Origin: JANXQE01 sp035651635 | Lineage (GTDB): Bacteria; Verrucomicrobiota; Verrucomicrobiia; Limisphaerales; UBA8199 | Direction: 5' to 3' | Assembly: GCA_035651635.1 (NCBI GenBank) | Contig: DASRFK010000081.1 | Coordinates: 1 to 52,004, forward strand | Length of the DNA stretch: 52,004 bases | Translations under genes and position numbers: made by a program | Notes under the pieces: model-generated | Database searches by the model: none | What the model was told of the DNA's origin: nothing | What the model saw: only the letters and a program-made list of their open reading frames with translations | Shown here: piece after piece, positions 34,663 to 42,735 of the stretch | Numbering within the stretch: position 1 is the stretch's first letter | How the letters are laid out: each line of letters begins with the position of its first letter

Positions 34663-35399
34663 TGCTGAACGGCGAATTTCATTTGTTCGGCCGCGTTCAA
34701 CCTGGGTTTCACATGTTTGAGATGGTACCAGGGCCAGAGTCCGAGCAAATCATGAATGACCAGGATCTGGCCGTCGCAATCCGACCCGGAGCCGATGCCG
34801 ATAGTAGGGATCGGAATGCCTTGAGTGATTTCCGCCGCAACCGCAGGCGTGACTAGTTCCAGCACGATCGCAATTGCTCCCACGCCGGCCAGGGCTTGCG
34901 CATCCGCCAGCAACGACTGGCGTTCCTCTTCGTGTTTGCCTTTGATGTGGTAACCACCTTCCTCCAACACATGTTGCGGCAGCATCCCTAGATGACCTAT
35001 GAACGGAATTCCAGCCGCCACGATCGCTTTGACTTGTTCCAAAATCTCGCGTCCGCCTTCCGCCTTCACTGCTTCAGCCCCGGCGGCCTTAAGGCGGTGG
35101 GCGCTGTCTACCGCTGCTTCAGGCGTCAGGTAAGACTGGTACGGCAAATCTGCTGCCACCAACGCATTGGTTTTTGCCCGCGTTACCGCCCGGACATGGT
35201 GCTGCATCTCGTCCATGGTGACGTGCGTCGTATCGGGGTACCCCAAAACGACCATCCCCAGTGAATCCCCCACGAGCAACAGGGGAATGCCTGCTTCATC
35301 CAGCAGACGAGCCATCGGAAAATCGTAAGCCGTGAGGGCGGCGAGCTTTTCCTTTCCCTTCATCGCTCGAAGCTGCTGCGCGGTAATTTTGCCGGTCAT
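34638..35399 (-). CDS. panB: 3-methyl-2-oxobutanoate hydroxymethyltransferase (ketopantoate synthase)
   Basis: First committed step of pantothenate/CoA synthesis: transfers a hydroxymethyl group from methylene-tetrahydrofolate to 2-oxoisovalerate. 253 aa, usual ~260. Clear blocks: LTAYDFPMARLLDEAGIPLL, VGDSLGMVVLGYPDTTHVTM (metal and substrate site), AVKAEGGREI, FIGHLGMLPQHV, and IGIGSGSDCDGQILVIHDLL. Eight bases separate it from hldA upstream and it overlaps moaC downstream by 25, so it sits in a dense operon. panC and panD are not seen. Confidence 0.96.
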   Translation of the reverse strand: MTGKITAQQLRAMKGKEKLAALTAYDFPMARLLDEAGIPLLLVGDSLGMVVLGYPDTTHVTMDEMQHHVRAVTRAKTNALVAADLPYQSYLTPEAAVDSAHRLKAAGAEAVKAEGGREILEQVKAIVAAGIPFIGHLGMLPQHVLEEGGYHIKGKHEEERQSLLADAQALAGVGAIAIVLELVTPAVAAEITQGIPIPTIGIGSGSDCDGQILVIHDLLGLWPWYHLKHVKPRLNAAEQMKFAVQQWKLELAK

Positions 35400-35407
35400 G
35401 GGGTGAC

Positions 35408-36421
35408 TTAACTTTTAAAGCTGGCTAACAGTTCCTCGGCCGTGACCGTGGCCGTGCCTACCTTGCCAACCACAATCCCCGCCGCGTGATTCGAAAGAAT
35501 CGCCGCCTCCAGCGGTGAAGCTCCCGCCGCAATGGCCAGGCTGAAAGTCGCGATGACCGTGTCACCGGCGCCCGAAACATCAAACACTTCCTGTGCCACC
35601 GTCGGAATATGGAATGGAGCCTTTCCGCGCTCGCACAAGAGCATCCCCAACTCGCCCAGGGTGATGAGCAACAAGGCCGGCCTTAACTCCGCCAGCAAGC
35701 GCTCCGCCACAACCATCAGGTTCGCATCAGCGAGCGGATTGGGGTTCCTGGTTTCATCGGGCAATCGGCCAAGTTCAAAAGCCTCTTTGCGGTTGGGAGT
35801 GATGAGAGACAACCCATTCAGGTTCAGATGATGCACGGGCTTTGGGTCCAGGCTGAGCCACACCCCGCGCGCGCGGCACAGTTCTTTGAGCTCATCAAGC
35901 AGCTCTTGCGTCACTACGCCCTTGCCATAATCCCCCACAATGATTGCCGCCGCCCCGGAGATGCTCCGTTGCAAGGCCGCCGTTAAACGCTTCGTATCCC
36001 TCCCCTTGATCCCGTCTCGTGCCTCGCGATCGATCCGTACCACCTGCTGCGTATGCGCTACAATTCGCGTTTTAACGCTGGTTGGGCGGCTGGCGCTCGC
36101 GATCAGGCCATCACATTCGATATGATGCTCCGTCAACAATCGCTTGAGTTGGCTGGCCGCATGGTCTTTCCCGACCATGCCGAAAATCCCCGTCCCCGCC
36201 CTGAGCGCAGTCAAATTGCGCGCCACATTGGCGGCGCCGCCGGGCATTGAACTTTCCCGTTCGAGATCCACCACCGGGACGGGCGCCTCGGGTGAAATTC
36301 GCCCGACACTCCCCCAAAGGAATGTGTCGAGCATAACGTCACCTACTACCAGGATTCGGGTTCGAGAGGCAGCCGCAAGGATTTCGCGCACGCGGCGTCT
36401 GCTTAACTTCTTGGGATTCAT
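35408..36421 (-). CDS. hldA: D-glycero-beta-D-manno-heptose-7-phosphate kinase (PfkB family)
   Basis: 337 aa. Phosphorylates heptose-7-phosphate at C1 on the way to ADP-heptose for the LPS core, implying a Gram-negative envelope with heptose. It matches the N-terminal kinase half of E. coli HldE (RfaE1); no adenylyltransferase half is fused, so a separate hldC is expected. Seen: ILVVGDVMLDTFLWGSVGRI, SPEAPVPVVDLERE, MPGGAANVARNLTALRA, and the PfkB signature DVSGAGDTVIATFSLAIAAG with the catalytic Asp. The start ATG at 36421 lies 15 bp after thiG's stop. Family is firm; sugar specificity is by homology pattern. Confidence 0.9.
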   Translation of the reverse strand: MNPKKLSRRRVREILAAASRTRILVVGDVMLDTFLWGSVGRISPEAPVPVVDLERESSMPGGAANVARNLTALRAGTGIFGMVGKDHAASQLKRLLTEHHIECDGLIASASRPTSVKTRIVAHTQQVVRIDREARDGIKGRDTKRLTAALQRSISGAAAIIVGDYGKGVVTQELLDELKELCRARGVWLSLDPKPVHHLNLNGLSLITPNRKEAFELGRLPDETRNPNPLADANLMVVAERLLAELRPALLLITLGELGMLLCERGKAPFHIPTVAQEVFDVSGAGDTVIATFSLAIAAGASPLEAAILSNHAAGIVVGKVGTATVTAEELLASFKS

Positions 36422-36436
36422 GTGTCAACCGCCCGC

Positions 36437-37225
36437 TTAATCGAGAAAGGCGGTCAACGGACTGGTCGGGCTGGCCGCTTCCTGCTCGATCGCCGCTCCC
36501 GATTCGAACGCCGCTCGCCCTGCTTCGACGGCCATTTTGAAGGCTAGCGCCAGGCGGTTCGGATCGTGCGCGACGGCAATAGCGGTGTTGACCAGCACCG
36601 CGTCAGCGCCCATCTCCATCGCTTCGGCAGCGTGGCTGGGCGCACCCAACCCGGCATCCACCACGACCGGGACACTTGCCTGCTCCAAAATAATTCTCAG
36701 CTGGTCGCGGGTTTGAATCCCTCGATTCGATCCAATTGGCGAACCTAGCGGCATGACTGTCGCTGTGCCGATGTCCTGCAAGCGCTTGGCGAGCACTGGG
36801 TCGGCATTGATATAGGGCAATACCGTAAAGCCTTCTTTCACCAGCAGTTCGGCCGCTTTGAACGTCTCCACCGGGTCAGGCAGCAGGTAACGCGGGTCGG
36901 GATGAATTTCGAGCTTGATCCATTTAGGCAACCCGGCCGCTGCTGCCAAACGTGCTAGGCGGACCGCCTCCTCAGCGTTCATAGCTCCGCTGGTGTTGGG
37001 TAACAACAAGAACCTGCTCGAATCGATATATTCGAGAATGTTGGCAAAGGGATCTTTTTTTCCGCTCAAATCCGCCCGGCGCAACGCCGCTGTCACCATT
37101 TCCGTACCACTGGCTTCCAGCGCCGAACGCATCGCTTCCGGCGAGGAGAATTTCCCGGTGCCCAGGATCAGCCTCGACCGAAAGATTCGGCCGGCGATTA
37201 CTAAGGGTTGATTCTGCAACGACAC
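36437..37225 (-). CDS. thiG: Thiazole synthase ThiG
   Basis: About 262 aa. Makes the thiazole phosphate moiety of thiamine from deoxyxylulose phosphate, dehydroglycine and ThiS-thiocarboxylate. Blocks: SRLILGTGKFSSPEAMRSAL, KWIKLEIHPDPRYLLPDP (the Schiff-base Lys lies in the KLE segment), PLGSPIGSNRGIQTRDQL, PVVVDAGLGAPSHAAEAM, ADAVLVNTAIAVAHDP. No ATG is near the family start. GTG 37225 (MSLQNQPLVIAG) fits best, with TTG 37219 possible. The open frame goes on to 37369 through an intergenic stretch that looks repeat-derived. It follows the sigma gene by 86 bp. No thiS or thiH is adjacent and no TPP riboswitch is visible upstream. Confidence 0.92.
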   Translation of the reverse strand: MSLQNQPLVIAGRIFRSRLILGTGKFSSPEAMRSALEASGTEMVTAALRRADLSGKKDPFANILEYIDSSRFLLLPNTSGAMNAEEAVRLARLAAAAGLPKWIKLEIHPDPRYLLPDPVETFKAAELLVKEGFTVLPYINADPVLAKRLQDIGTATVMPLGSPIGSNRGIQTRDQLRIILEQASVPVVVDAGLGAPSHAAEAMEMGADAVLVNTAIAVAHDPNRLALAFKMAVEAGRAAFESGAAIEQEAASPTSPLTAFLD

Positions 37226-37311
37226 GGCTGCCAATGTAGGCGCCGCCCAACGCTCTTGTCGAGTCACGAAGGACTTCAGTTCGCAAATCGCAGCGTACTG
37301 GAAAGTCTGCG

Positions 37312-37872
37312 CTACGCGGTGAGTGCGCGCATTTCGGTGTACAGCCAGGCCCGGGCGTATTCCCACCAACGCTTGGCGGTGGCTTCGGAAATGCCCAATG
37401 CGCCGGCGGCTTGTTCAATCGTCATGCCGACGAAGAAGCGCAGTTTCACCAACTCGGCTTTGCGCGGATCCAAAACCGAGAAGCGACCCAGGGCATCGTC
37501 CATGGCTAGCAATTGGTCGTCCTGGGCCGGCGCGGCAATCTCAATTTCCTGTAGATCCAGCCGTGCCTGTCCGCCGCCGTGACGCAGGGCTTTGCGGCGC
37601 CGCGCTTTGTCGATGAGAATGCGACGCATCGCTTCGGCGGCGGCACCAAAGAAATGGGCGCGCCCGTTCCAGGCGCGTGCATCGCCGCCACCGAGCCGAA
37701 GCCAGGCCTCATGCACCAATGCAGTTGGCTGCAGGGTCTGGCCGGGGGGCTCATGAGCCATCTTGGAGGCAGCCAGTTTGCGCAACTCTTCGTAGACGAG
37801 AGGAAGCAAACGTTCGGCCGCCTGGCTGTCGCCTTGATGGATCGAGTCGAGGATTTGGGTGACTTCGCTCAC
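37312..37872 (-). CDS. ECF-type sigma factor (Sigma70_ECF family)
   Basis: 186 aa. It has the sigma2 segment with LLPLVYEELRKLAASKMAHE and QTLQPTALVHEAWLRL, then a basic FFGAAAEAMRRILIDKARRR. The sigma4 helix-turn-helix reads FFVGMTIEQAAGALGISEAT followed by AKRWWEYARAWL. This is the subtype typically linked to Ser/Thr kinases in Planctomycetota and Verrucomicrobiota. The GTG start (37870-37872) overlaps the kinase stop as GTGA, so the two are translationally coupled. Phosphorylation of the sigma factor by the kinase is an inference from coupling. Here the kinase precedes the sigma gene, the opposite of the order I regard as usual. Confidence 0.9.
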   Translation of the reverse strand: MSEVTQILDSIHQGDSQAAERLLPLVYEELRKLAASKMAHEPPGQTLQPTALVHEAWLRLGGGDARAWNGRAHFFGAAAEAMRRILIDKARRRKALRHGGGQARLDLQEIEIAAPAQDDQLLAMDDALGRFSVLDPRKAELVKLRFFVGMTIEQAAGALGISEATAKRWWEYARAWLYTEMRALTA

Positions 37873-40106
37873 TTAGCCTCGCTACCCGGGGTAGCGGCTG
37901 GTGCGGTAACTCTGGTGGCTTCGCCCAACAAAAGTTGCGCCAGGATGCGATCGTTCCAGTCGAGCATATCGGTTTTTTGGAGTTTCACTTCGGCCAGTTG
38001 GCGAGCTGCCTCCAAGGCCGCGCGGGCGGGTTCGGCCTGTTGCTGCCGGTATAAAGCCATCGCGAGCACGCAGTCGGCCTCGACGGTCCGAGCGGCAACC
38101 TCGCCTCGTGCAACCACTTCACGGAGCGGCTCGACCGCATCGCGAAAGTGGCCAAGACGATACTCAAGAAACCCCCTCACAAATTGGAAGTACGGCCAGT
38201 CACTGTTGGCACTGCCGGCCCCCAGGGCAACCTCGACCAGGCGGGCGATCTTGCCAAAATCCGCTGGATCAGGCGGCAGAATGAGGCAGTCCTTCGCCAC
38301 CCGCTCAGCCACGTTGGGATCGGTCGTGTTCGTGAATTCAGTGAGCATCTGGGCGCAGAGCCGACGATAAGGCTCCTCCTGACCCGTCATCACCAGCAAA
38401 GGCGTCAGGTAATGAAAACCCCACTGGTTGGTTGGATTTACCTTAACGGATTTCTCGAAGTTAGTCATGGCGGCCAACCACGCCCCATGGCGGGCATGCT
38501 GATCTCCAAGGACATTGAAAATCGAACAGCTTGCCGGAATGACCAAGGGAAAATCCTTCATAACGTCCTCGGCTTTTTGGAATTGCCCCTGGCTCAGCAA
38601 AAAGCCGGCTTGATTCAGTTTCTCTCCCAGCGGCTCGATTTGCCGCAGCCGGCGCTCGATGGCCAGCCCCTTTTCCGCCTGCTCGCGCAAAAGCGCCTGC
38701 TGACGTTCAGCCGCCAACGCCCGCGCCACCGCTGCTTTCTCCAGGCGTAGCGCTTTACGTTCCTGCACGAAGAGGTACAGGGAGAAGCCCAAGCCGATCA
38801 CCAGGGCGGTGAGAATCGCCGCGGCTGCGGCGAATGCGGTTTTGTTGCGCCGGATTAGTTTTTGAAAACGGTATAAAGTGCTGGGCGGCCGGGCTTCGAC
38901 GGGCTCATTGGTCAGGAATCGCTGAAGATCCGTGGCCAGTGCGTTGGCGGTCTCAAAGCGCCGAGTCCGGTCCTTTTCCAACGCTTTCATGACAATCCAA
39001 TCGAGATCGCCGCGGATCAGATGGATGAGCCGGGGCGCTTCGGCCCCATGCCGCTTGGCGACGGCGGTGAGATCAGCGTCCAGCAAGGTGCTCAGCCGGG
39101 TCGAAGGCTTCAAGGGCTCCTGCTCGCGAATGGTGCGGCGCATCTGATCCAGTCCCGAGCGAATCAGCTCCTGGGCGTCAAAGGGTGTGCGACCGGTGAG
39201 CAATTCGTAAAGCAGCACGCCCAGGCTGTAGATATCGCTGCGGGTATCGATGTCCAACCCGCTCATTTCAGCCTGTTCCGGGCTCATGTAAGCCGGGGTT
39301 CCGATAAACTGGTGAAGCTCGGTATAGACGGTGAGATCGGTCAGACGGCCTTCGGTGGCCTTGGCGATGCCGAAGTCGATGACCTTGGGCACCGGCACCC
39401 CATCGTGGAGGGTGACCAGAATATTGGAGGGCTTGATATCGCGATGAATAACGCCCTTCTGGTGCGCGTGTTGAACCGCGTGACAAACCTGAATAAACAG
39501 GGCGAGCCGCTCGGCGGTATTGAGATGGTTCTGATCACAATATTCAGTGATCTTGATCCCCCGGACCAGTTCCATGACAAAGTACGGACGACCCGTCTCG
39601 GTCGCCCCCGCGTCCAGCACTCGGGCAATGTTCGGATGGTCCATCATGGCCAGGGCCTGACGCTCAGCTTCGAATCGGGCGATGACGTTTCGCGTGTCCA
39701 TCCCAAGCTTAATCACCTTGAGGGCTACCCGACGCCGGACCGGTTCGGTCTGTTCGGCGACGTAAACGACGCCACAGCCGCCCTCACCGATTTGCTCGCG
39801 GATTTTGTAATGCCCGATCTGGTCGCCCGGCTTTTCCGAAGGTGGCGCGATCAAGATCGTTCCGGCTCCGCCTTGAGCGGCGGGAGCAGGTTCGAGGAAA
39901 TCCCCGGCCCGGCCGTGGGCCTCGATAAGCCGTTCCATCCGCATTCGCAGTTCTGCATCCCCGCCGCAGGCGGCCTGGAGGTAAGCGGCCCGATCGGGAG
40001 CCGGCAAAGAACGGGCCGCATTGAAGATGGCTTCTTCACGGTCGAGCGCGTCTGTCACCGGCCGGGAACCTTGCGGGTCGCTTTCCATGGGAGGCAGCAT
40101 AAGCAA
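37869..40106 (-). CDS. Membrane-anchored Hanks-type Ser/Thr kinase with TPR-like periplasmic part
   Basis: 745 aa from TTG 40106 (ATGs at 40100 and 40088 are alternatives). A cytoplasmic N-segment is followed by the kinase domain (about 100-390): Gly loop IGEGGCGVVY (106-115), Lys130 in VALKVIKLG, catalytic HRDIKPSN (221-228), DFG (244-246), and GTPAYMSPEQAE (269-280). All key residues are present, so it should be active. One membrane segment lies at about 425-450 (AAAAILTALVIGLGFSLYLF). A coiled-coil stretch rich in Arg/Glu/Ala follows, then helical repeats of TPR type to the end, predicted outside the inner membrane as a possible sensor. It overlaps the sigma gene by four bases. Confidence 0.9.
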   Translation of the reverse strand: MLMLPPMESDPQGSRPVTDALDREEAIFNAARSLPAPDRAAYLQAACGGDAELRMRMERLIEAHGRAGDFLEPAPAAQGGAGTILIAPPSEKPGDQIGHYKIREQIGEGGCGVVYVAEQTEPVRRRVALKVIKLGMDTRNVIARFEAERQALAMMDHPNIARVLDAGATETGRPYFVMELVRGIKITEYCDQNHLNTAERLALFIQVCHAVQHAHQKGVIHRDIKPSNILVTLHDGVPVPKVIDFGIAKATEGRLTDLTVYTELHQFIGTPAYMSPEQAEMSGLDIDTRSDIYSLGVLLYELLTGRTPFDAQELIRSGLDQMRRTIREQEPLKPSTRLSTLLDADLTAVAKRHGAEAPRLIHLIRGDLDWIVMKALEKDRTRRFETANALATDLQRFLTNEPVEARPPSTLYRFQKLIRRNKTAFAAAAAILTALVIGLGFSLYLFVQERKALRLEKAAVARALAAERQQALLREQAEKGLAIERRLRQIEPLGEKLNQAGFLLSQGQFQKAEDVMKDFPLVIPASCSIFNVLGDQHARHGAWLAAMTNFEKSVKVNPTNQWGFHYLTPLLVMTGQEEPYRRLCAQMLTEFTNTTDPNVAERVAKDCLILPPDPADFGKIARLVEVALGAGSANSDWPYFQFVRGFLEYRLGHFRDAVEPLREVVARGEVAARTVEADCVLAMALYRQQQAEPARAALEAARQLAEVKLQKTDMLDWNDRILAQLLLGEATRVTAPAATPGSEAK

Positions 40107-40138
40107 AGTAGCGAGTTGCGAAAGTTGAATGCGTGCGG

Positions 40139-40954
40139 TCAGGGAGTGGAAGCAAGCCGGGTGCTGAGCTTCGGATCGGAGGGGAACAGGAGGGCGCCTC
40201 GTTCCCAGATGCTGTGGGCGTCATCCAAGCGCCCCAGCTTTTTGTACTGGTCGCCGAGCCAGGTGTAGGACTCAGAGAACTGGGGCTGCTGCGGCAGGGC
40301 TTCCTGCTGTTGGATCAGGGTCTGGAACTGCTGGATGACTTCGTCGCCTTTTCCCATGTTGGCGGGCCAGTACGACAACGCCACGGCTTTGGTGAAACGC
40401 GCCTCCCAATTCTGCGGGTCCAGGCTCAAGGCGGTATCGAAAAGCTTGTCGGCTTGAAGAGCAAGGATCCCCTGTTCGCGGACATCGGAAATGGTGCCGC
40501 ACTTCTGCAAGTACGCGTGGCCCAGGACGGCCGCGCAATCGCCGCTCGACGGGTTGGCGCTAAGGCGCTGCTGCAATTGATTGATGGCCTCGTCCAGACC
40601 ACCGCTCTCGCGCAGTTGCTTCCACGTGCCGCGCTTTTGCTCATAGGAAGCGTCACGCGAAAGCAGCACGTCCACTGCTTGAGTAATGATCGCCCGGTCC
40701 AGTGCCTGGACGGCGGGCGCGGCTGCCGGACCAGGCACTGAACTCACTCGGGATTGTTCGACTGGAACCGGCGATTTCGACGGCACAGGCTCTACCATCG
40801 GAACCGCGGATTGTTGAGTATCTGCTGTCGCCTCAGTTGAAGTGGCGGCAACGCCTTGAGCACGCGCATTTTGAGAATTGCTTGAGCGGCTGACGTAATA
40901 TGCCGAACCCGCCACCAAACCCGTCACGAACACCAGGATAATCATGTATTTCAT
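40139..40954 (-). CDS. Membrane-anchored TPR protein
   Basis: 271 aa. An N-terminal anchor or signal (YMIILVFVTGLVAGSAYYV) is followed by a Ser/Pro/Val-rich linker (about 30-90). Then come helical repeats of TPR type: CAAVLGHAYLQKCGTISDVR, FDTALSLDPQNWEARFTKAV, YTWLGDQYKKLGRLDDAHSI. No cysteine for a lipobox is visible at the anchor. The protein probably scaffolds a complex at the membrane. It lies 32 bp before the kinase on the same strand and may be co-transcribed with it, which would join it to the signalling pair. Confidence 0.72.
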   Translation of the reverse strand: MKYMIILVFVTGLVAGSAYYVSRSSNSQNARAQGVAATSTEATADTQQSAVPMVEPVPSKSPVPVEQSRVSSVPGPAAAPAVQALDRAIITQAVDVLLSRDASYEQKRGTWKQLRESGGLDEAINQLQQRLSANPSSGDCAAVLGHAYLQKCGTISDVREQGILALQADKLFDTALSLDPQNWEARFTKAVALSYWPANMGKGDEVIQQFQTLIQQQEALPQQPQFSESYTWLGDQYKKLGRLDDAHSIWERGALLFPSDPKLSTRLASTP

Positions 40955-41084
40955 AGTTGCCTTTCAATTCGCCGCCGGTTCGAGTTGGTTTTTCAATTTG
41001 TCCAACTCCGACCGATTTCGGCCTTTGCTAGACAGTGCGGAATTTGAAGGCAAAAGGGCTCACCCCTTCGGTAAAGTGGCTGCC

Positions 41085-41203
41085 GGTTACAGGTTACAGG
41101 TTACAGGTTACAGGTTACAGGTTACAGGTTGCAGGTTACAGGTTACAGGTTGCAGGTTGCAGGTTACAGGTTGCAGGTTGCAGGTTGCAGGTTACGGATT
41201 ACG
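41085..41203. repeat. Heptanucleotide tandem array, 17 units of GGTTRCA
   Basis: Seventeen contiguous 7-mers: ten GGTTACA-type or near variants and the rest GGTTGCA, ending GGTTACG and GATTACG. The two unit types are interspersed rather than blocked, and the edges are sharp on the left and degenerate on the right. It is too short and lacks spacers, so it is not a CRISPR array. Confidence 0.9.
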
Positions 41204-41239
41204 GCTGGGAGGATCGTCCAGTTCTGGGTGCTTCCGACA

Positions 41240-41420
41240 TGGCGCGCCAGCGTTTTGGAGTGCGGCGCTGCGCGCCGCTTTTGGAAACGAGGCGAGCTTT
41301 ATGGCGCCTCCCTCTGTGAACGGGGCGGCAACGTCTCGTCCCCGCCTCCTGCCGCACTGACTTAAAAGCCTGGGAACGAGACGTCCCCGCCCCCGGTTCT
41401 TGGCGACGAGGACGTGCCCA
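41240..41420. repeat. Cluster of short dispersed repeats (GTTTTGGAGTGCGGC and GAGACGTCCCCGCC types)
   Basis: GCGTTTTGGAGTGCGGCGCT (from 41250) belongs to the family with the 21078-21150 inverted repeat. GCGGCGC/GCGCCGC (41262-41268 and 41272-41278) forms a perfect 7-bp hairpin with a 3-nt loop. AACGTCTCGTCCCCGCCTCC (41329) and AACGAGACGTCCCCGCCCCC (41374) are related copies. Confidence 0.6.
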
Positions 41421-41426
41421 CCCCGT

Positions 41427-42722
41427 TCACTCAGCGCGGGAAATCCTCAGCATTTCCTGCAAGGGAATGCGCTGCCAGTATTGTTCCTGGCCTTGACCCA
41501 AACGGCCCCGGTTTCCTTCAGAGGCGCTGATGGAGAACGGCGCTGAGTAGATCCTCCCGTCAAACTCGACGCGCACTTCGCCACGAGGACCGCGCGGGCA
41601 ATCCCCTTTATAGAAGTTAACAAAAGCTTCGACCTGTCGCGCGTCGACCGGCGTCTCGAATTCAACGAACTCAAACTCGCGTCCAGGCGAGGAGCGATGA
41701 TCCTTGTAATAAAAACCTTCCGGCGAGCGCGGGTGCTGAAAGAACAACGTTTCGGCGCCGGCATGCGGAGTGGCATAAAGGTCCAGATCGATATTGTCCT
41801 TCCAGCGAATCCCAATCTTCATCGGCCCGAACAGAATTGATGGAGGGCGCTGAGCGGGATGCAAAACTGAATCGCCTTGAATCCAGTCGGCCAATTCCAC
41901 CTCACGGCCGATCCGCAGCATTTCAATCTTGGTTTGTTGTGGATCGATGCTCCAGTTCCTGGCCAGGCCTAACCCGGTTTCCGCCGTTTGGCTGAACGAT
42001 CGAAAAGCGGTTGCTGCATCATTGCAGAAGGTCACCAGACGGGCGCTCCTGGCTTGCAAGTACAGAGCCCAGAATCGAGTAACTTTTTCCTTGTACAAAT
42101 CATTCTGCCAAGGATCGCTAAAGTACAACCAATGCACCTGTAGTGCTCGCACCGGAGGACCACTCAGCCCGAATACGGATTTGTCGCGCGGCGCCTGCAA
42201 ATGGCCGTCGGATGGAAAATAGCCATCGACCATAGAAAAATCCGGTTCTTTGGAATCCTGATACAGCGGACTGCCGATCAGCAGGACCGTCATAGGGCGA
42301 TTCGTGTCCGAAACGGTTGCGGAAAGAAAATCGTAGAATTGGGGCAATAGCAACGCGGCTTCGAATTTGAGCCGTGGGACGGCGGGTTTGGCCGGGTCCC
42401 CCGCCAGGAACTGTTTGAGTTGGCGAATGGACGAGGCGAACTGGTTTGCCCTGGTCTTGGGGCTCTCGAAGGGAGCGGCCCCGGGGATGCTCACACTGGT
42501 GATCGTTTGCAGATGATAAGCGTCGTAAAGTGTCACCGTGCTGTTCAACGGCAAATCCTGCACGAGCAATCGCACCAAACCGCGATACACATCGTCTTTG
42601 ACGGTGCGCTCCAAAAAGGGCGAAACGCCGATGACAAAGGTCCGAGCCGGGCCGGTAGCCGGAGCGGGTTCAATGGCCTGAAGTCGGGAAGCCAGAAGCA
42701 GAAAGATCAGCGGCGTGCGCAT
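41427..42722 (-). CDS. Exported protein, possible VWA-like plus DUF2135-like domains, unknown function
   Basis: 431 aa. The signal peptide is MRTPLIFLLLASRLQA. The first half begins TFVIGVSPFLERTVKDDVYR and has SPLYQDSKEPDFSMVDGYFP; the strand/helix alternation and the early Val-Ile-Gly-x-Ser recall a VWA-like Rossmann fold, but a MIDAS motif is not evident. The second half has IRWKDNIDLDLYATP and VEAFVNFYKGDCPRGPRGEV, like the W-x-x-x-x-DLDL opening and the closing strand of DUF2135/YfaP-type beta domains. Both matches are by eye and tentative. An ATG at 42800 exists but overlaps the previous gene; ATG 42722 gives the signal peptide. It starts 13 bp after the coiled-coil membrane protein gene. 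Confidence 0.6.
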   Translation of the reverse strand: MRTPLIFLLLASRLQAIEPAPATGPARTFVIGVSPFLERTVKDDVYRGLVRLLVQDLPLNSTVTLYDAYHLQTITSVSIPGAAPFESPKTRANQFASSIRQLKQFLAGDPAKPAVPRLKFEAALLLPQFYDFLSATVSDTNRPMTVLLIGSPLYQDSKEPDFSMVDGYFPSDGHLQAPRDKSVFGLSGPPVRALQVHWLYFSDPWQNDLYKEKVTRFWALYLQARSARLVTFCNDAATAFRSFSQTAETGLGLARNWSIDPQQTKIEMLRIGREVELADWIQGDSVLHPAQRPPSILFGPMKIGIRWKDNIDLDLYATPHAGAETLFFQHPRSPEGFYYKDHRSSPGREFEFVEFETPVDARQVEAFVNFYKGDCPRGPRGEVRVEFDGRIYSAPFSISASEGNRGRLGQGQEQYWQRIPLQEMLRISRAE

Positions 42723-42735
42723 AAGCTCAATGGGA

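Larger units (their letters stand above)
40955..41426. other. Repeat-filled intergenic region
   Basis: No gene is supported. It contains the heptamer array (41085-41203) and a GC-rich repeat cluster (about 41240-41420). Reading frames through it (rich in the seven-residue period LQVTGYR) are by-products of the heptamer array: three units of seven give 21 nt, so all frames stay open. Confidence 0.75.

Noticed and set aside
37226..37320. TPP riboswitch upstream of thiG
   Set aside because: The conserved CUGAGA and ACCUGA elements are absent on the minus strand of this gap.
41085..41203. CRISPR-like array
   Set aside because: Units are 7 bp and contiguous with no spacers, and there are no cas genes nearby.
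40944..41365. Reading frames rich in the seven-residue period LQVTGYR
   Set aside because: They are produced by the GGTTRCA heptamer array (three units equal 21 nt), which keeps all frames open. There is no start context or family match.
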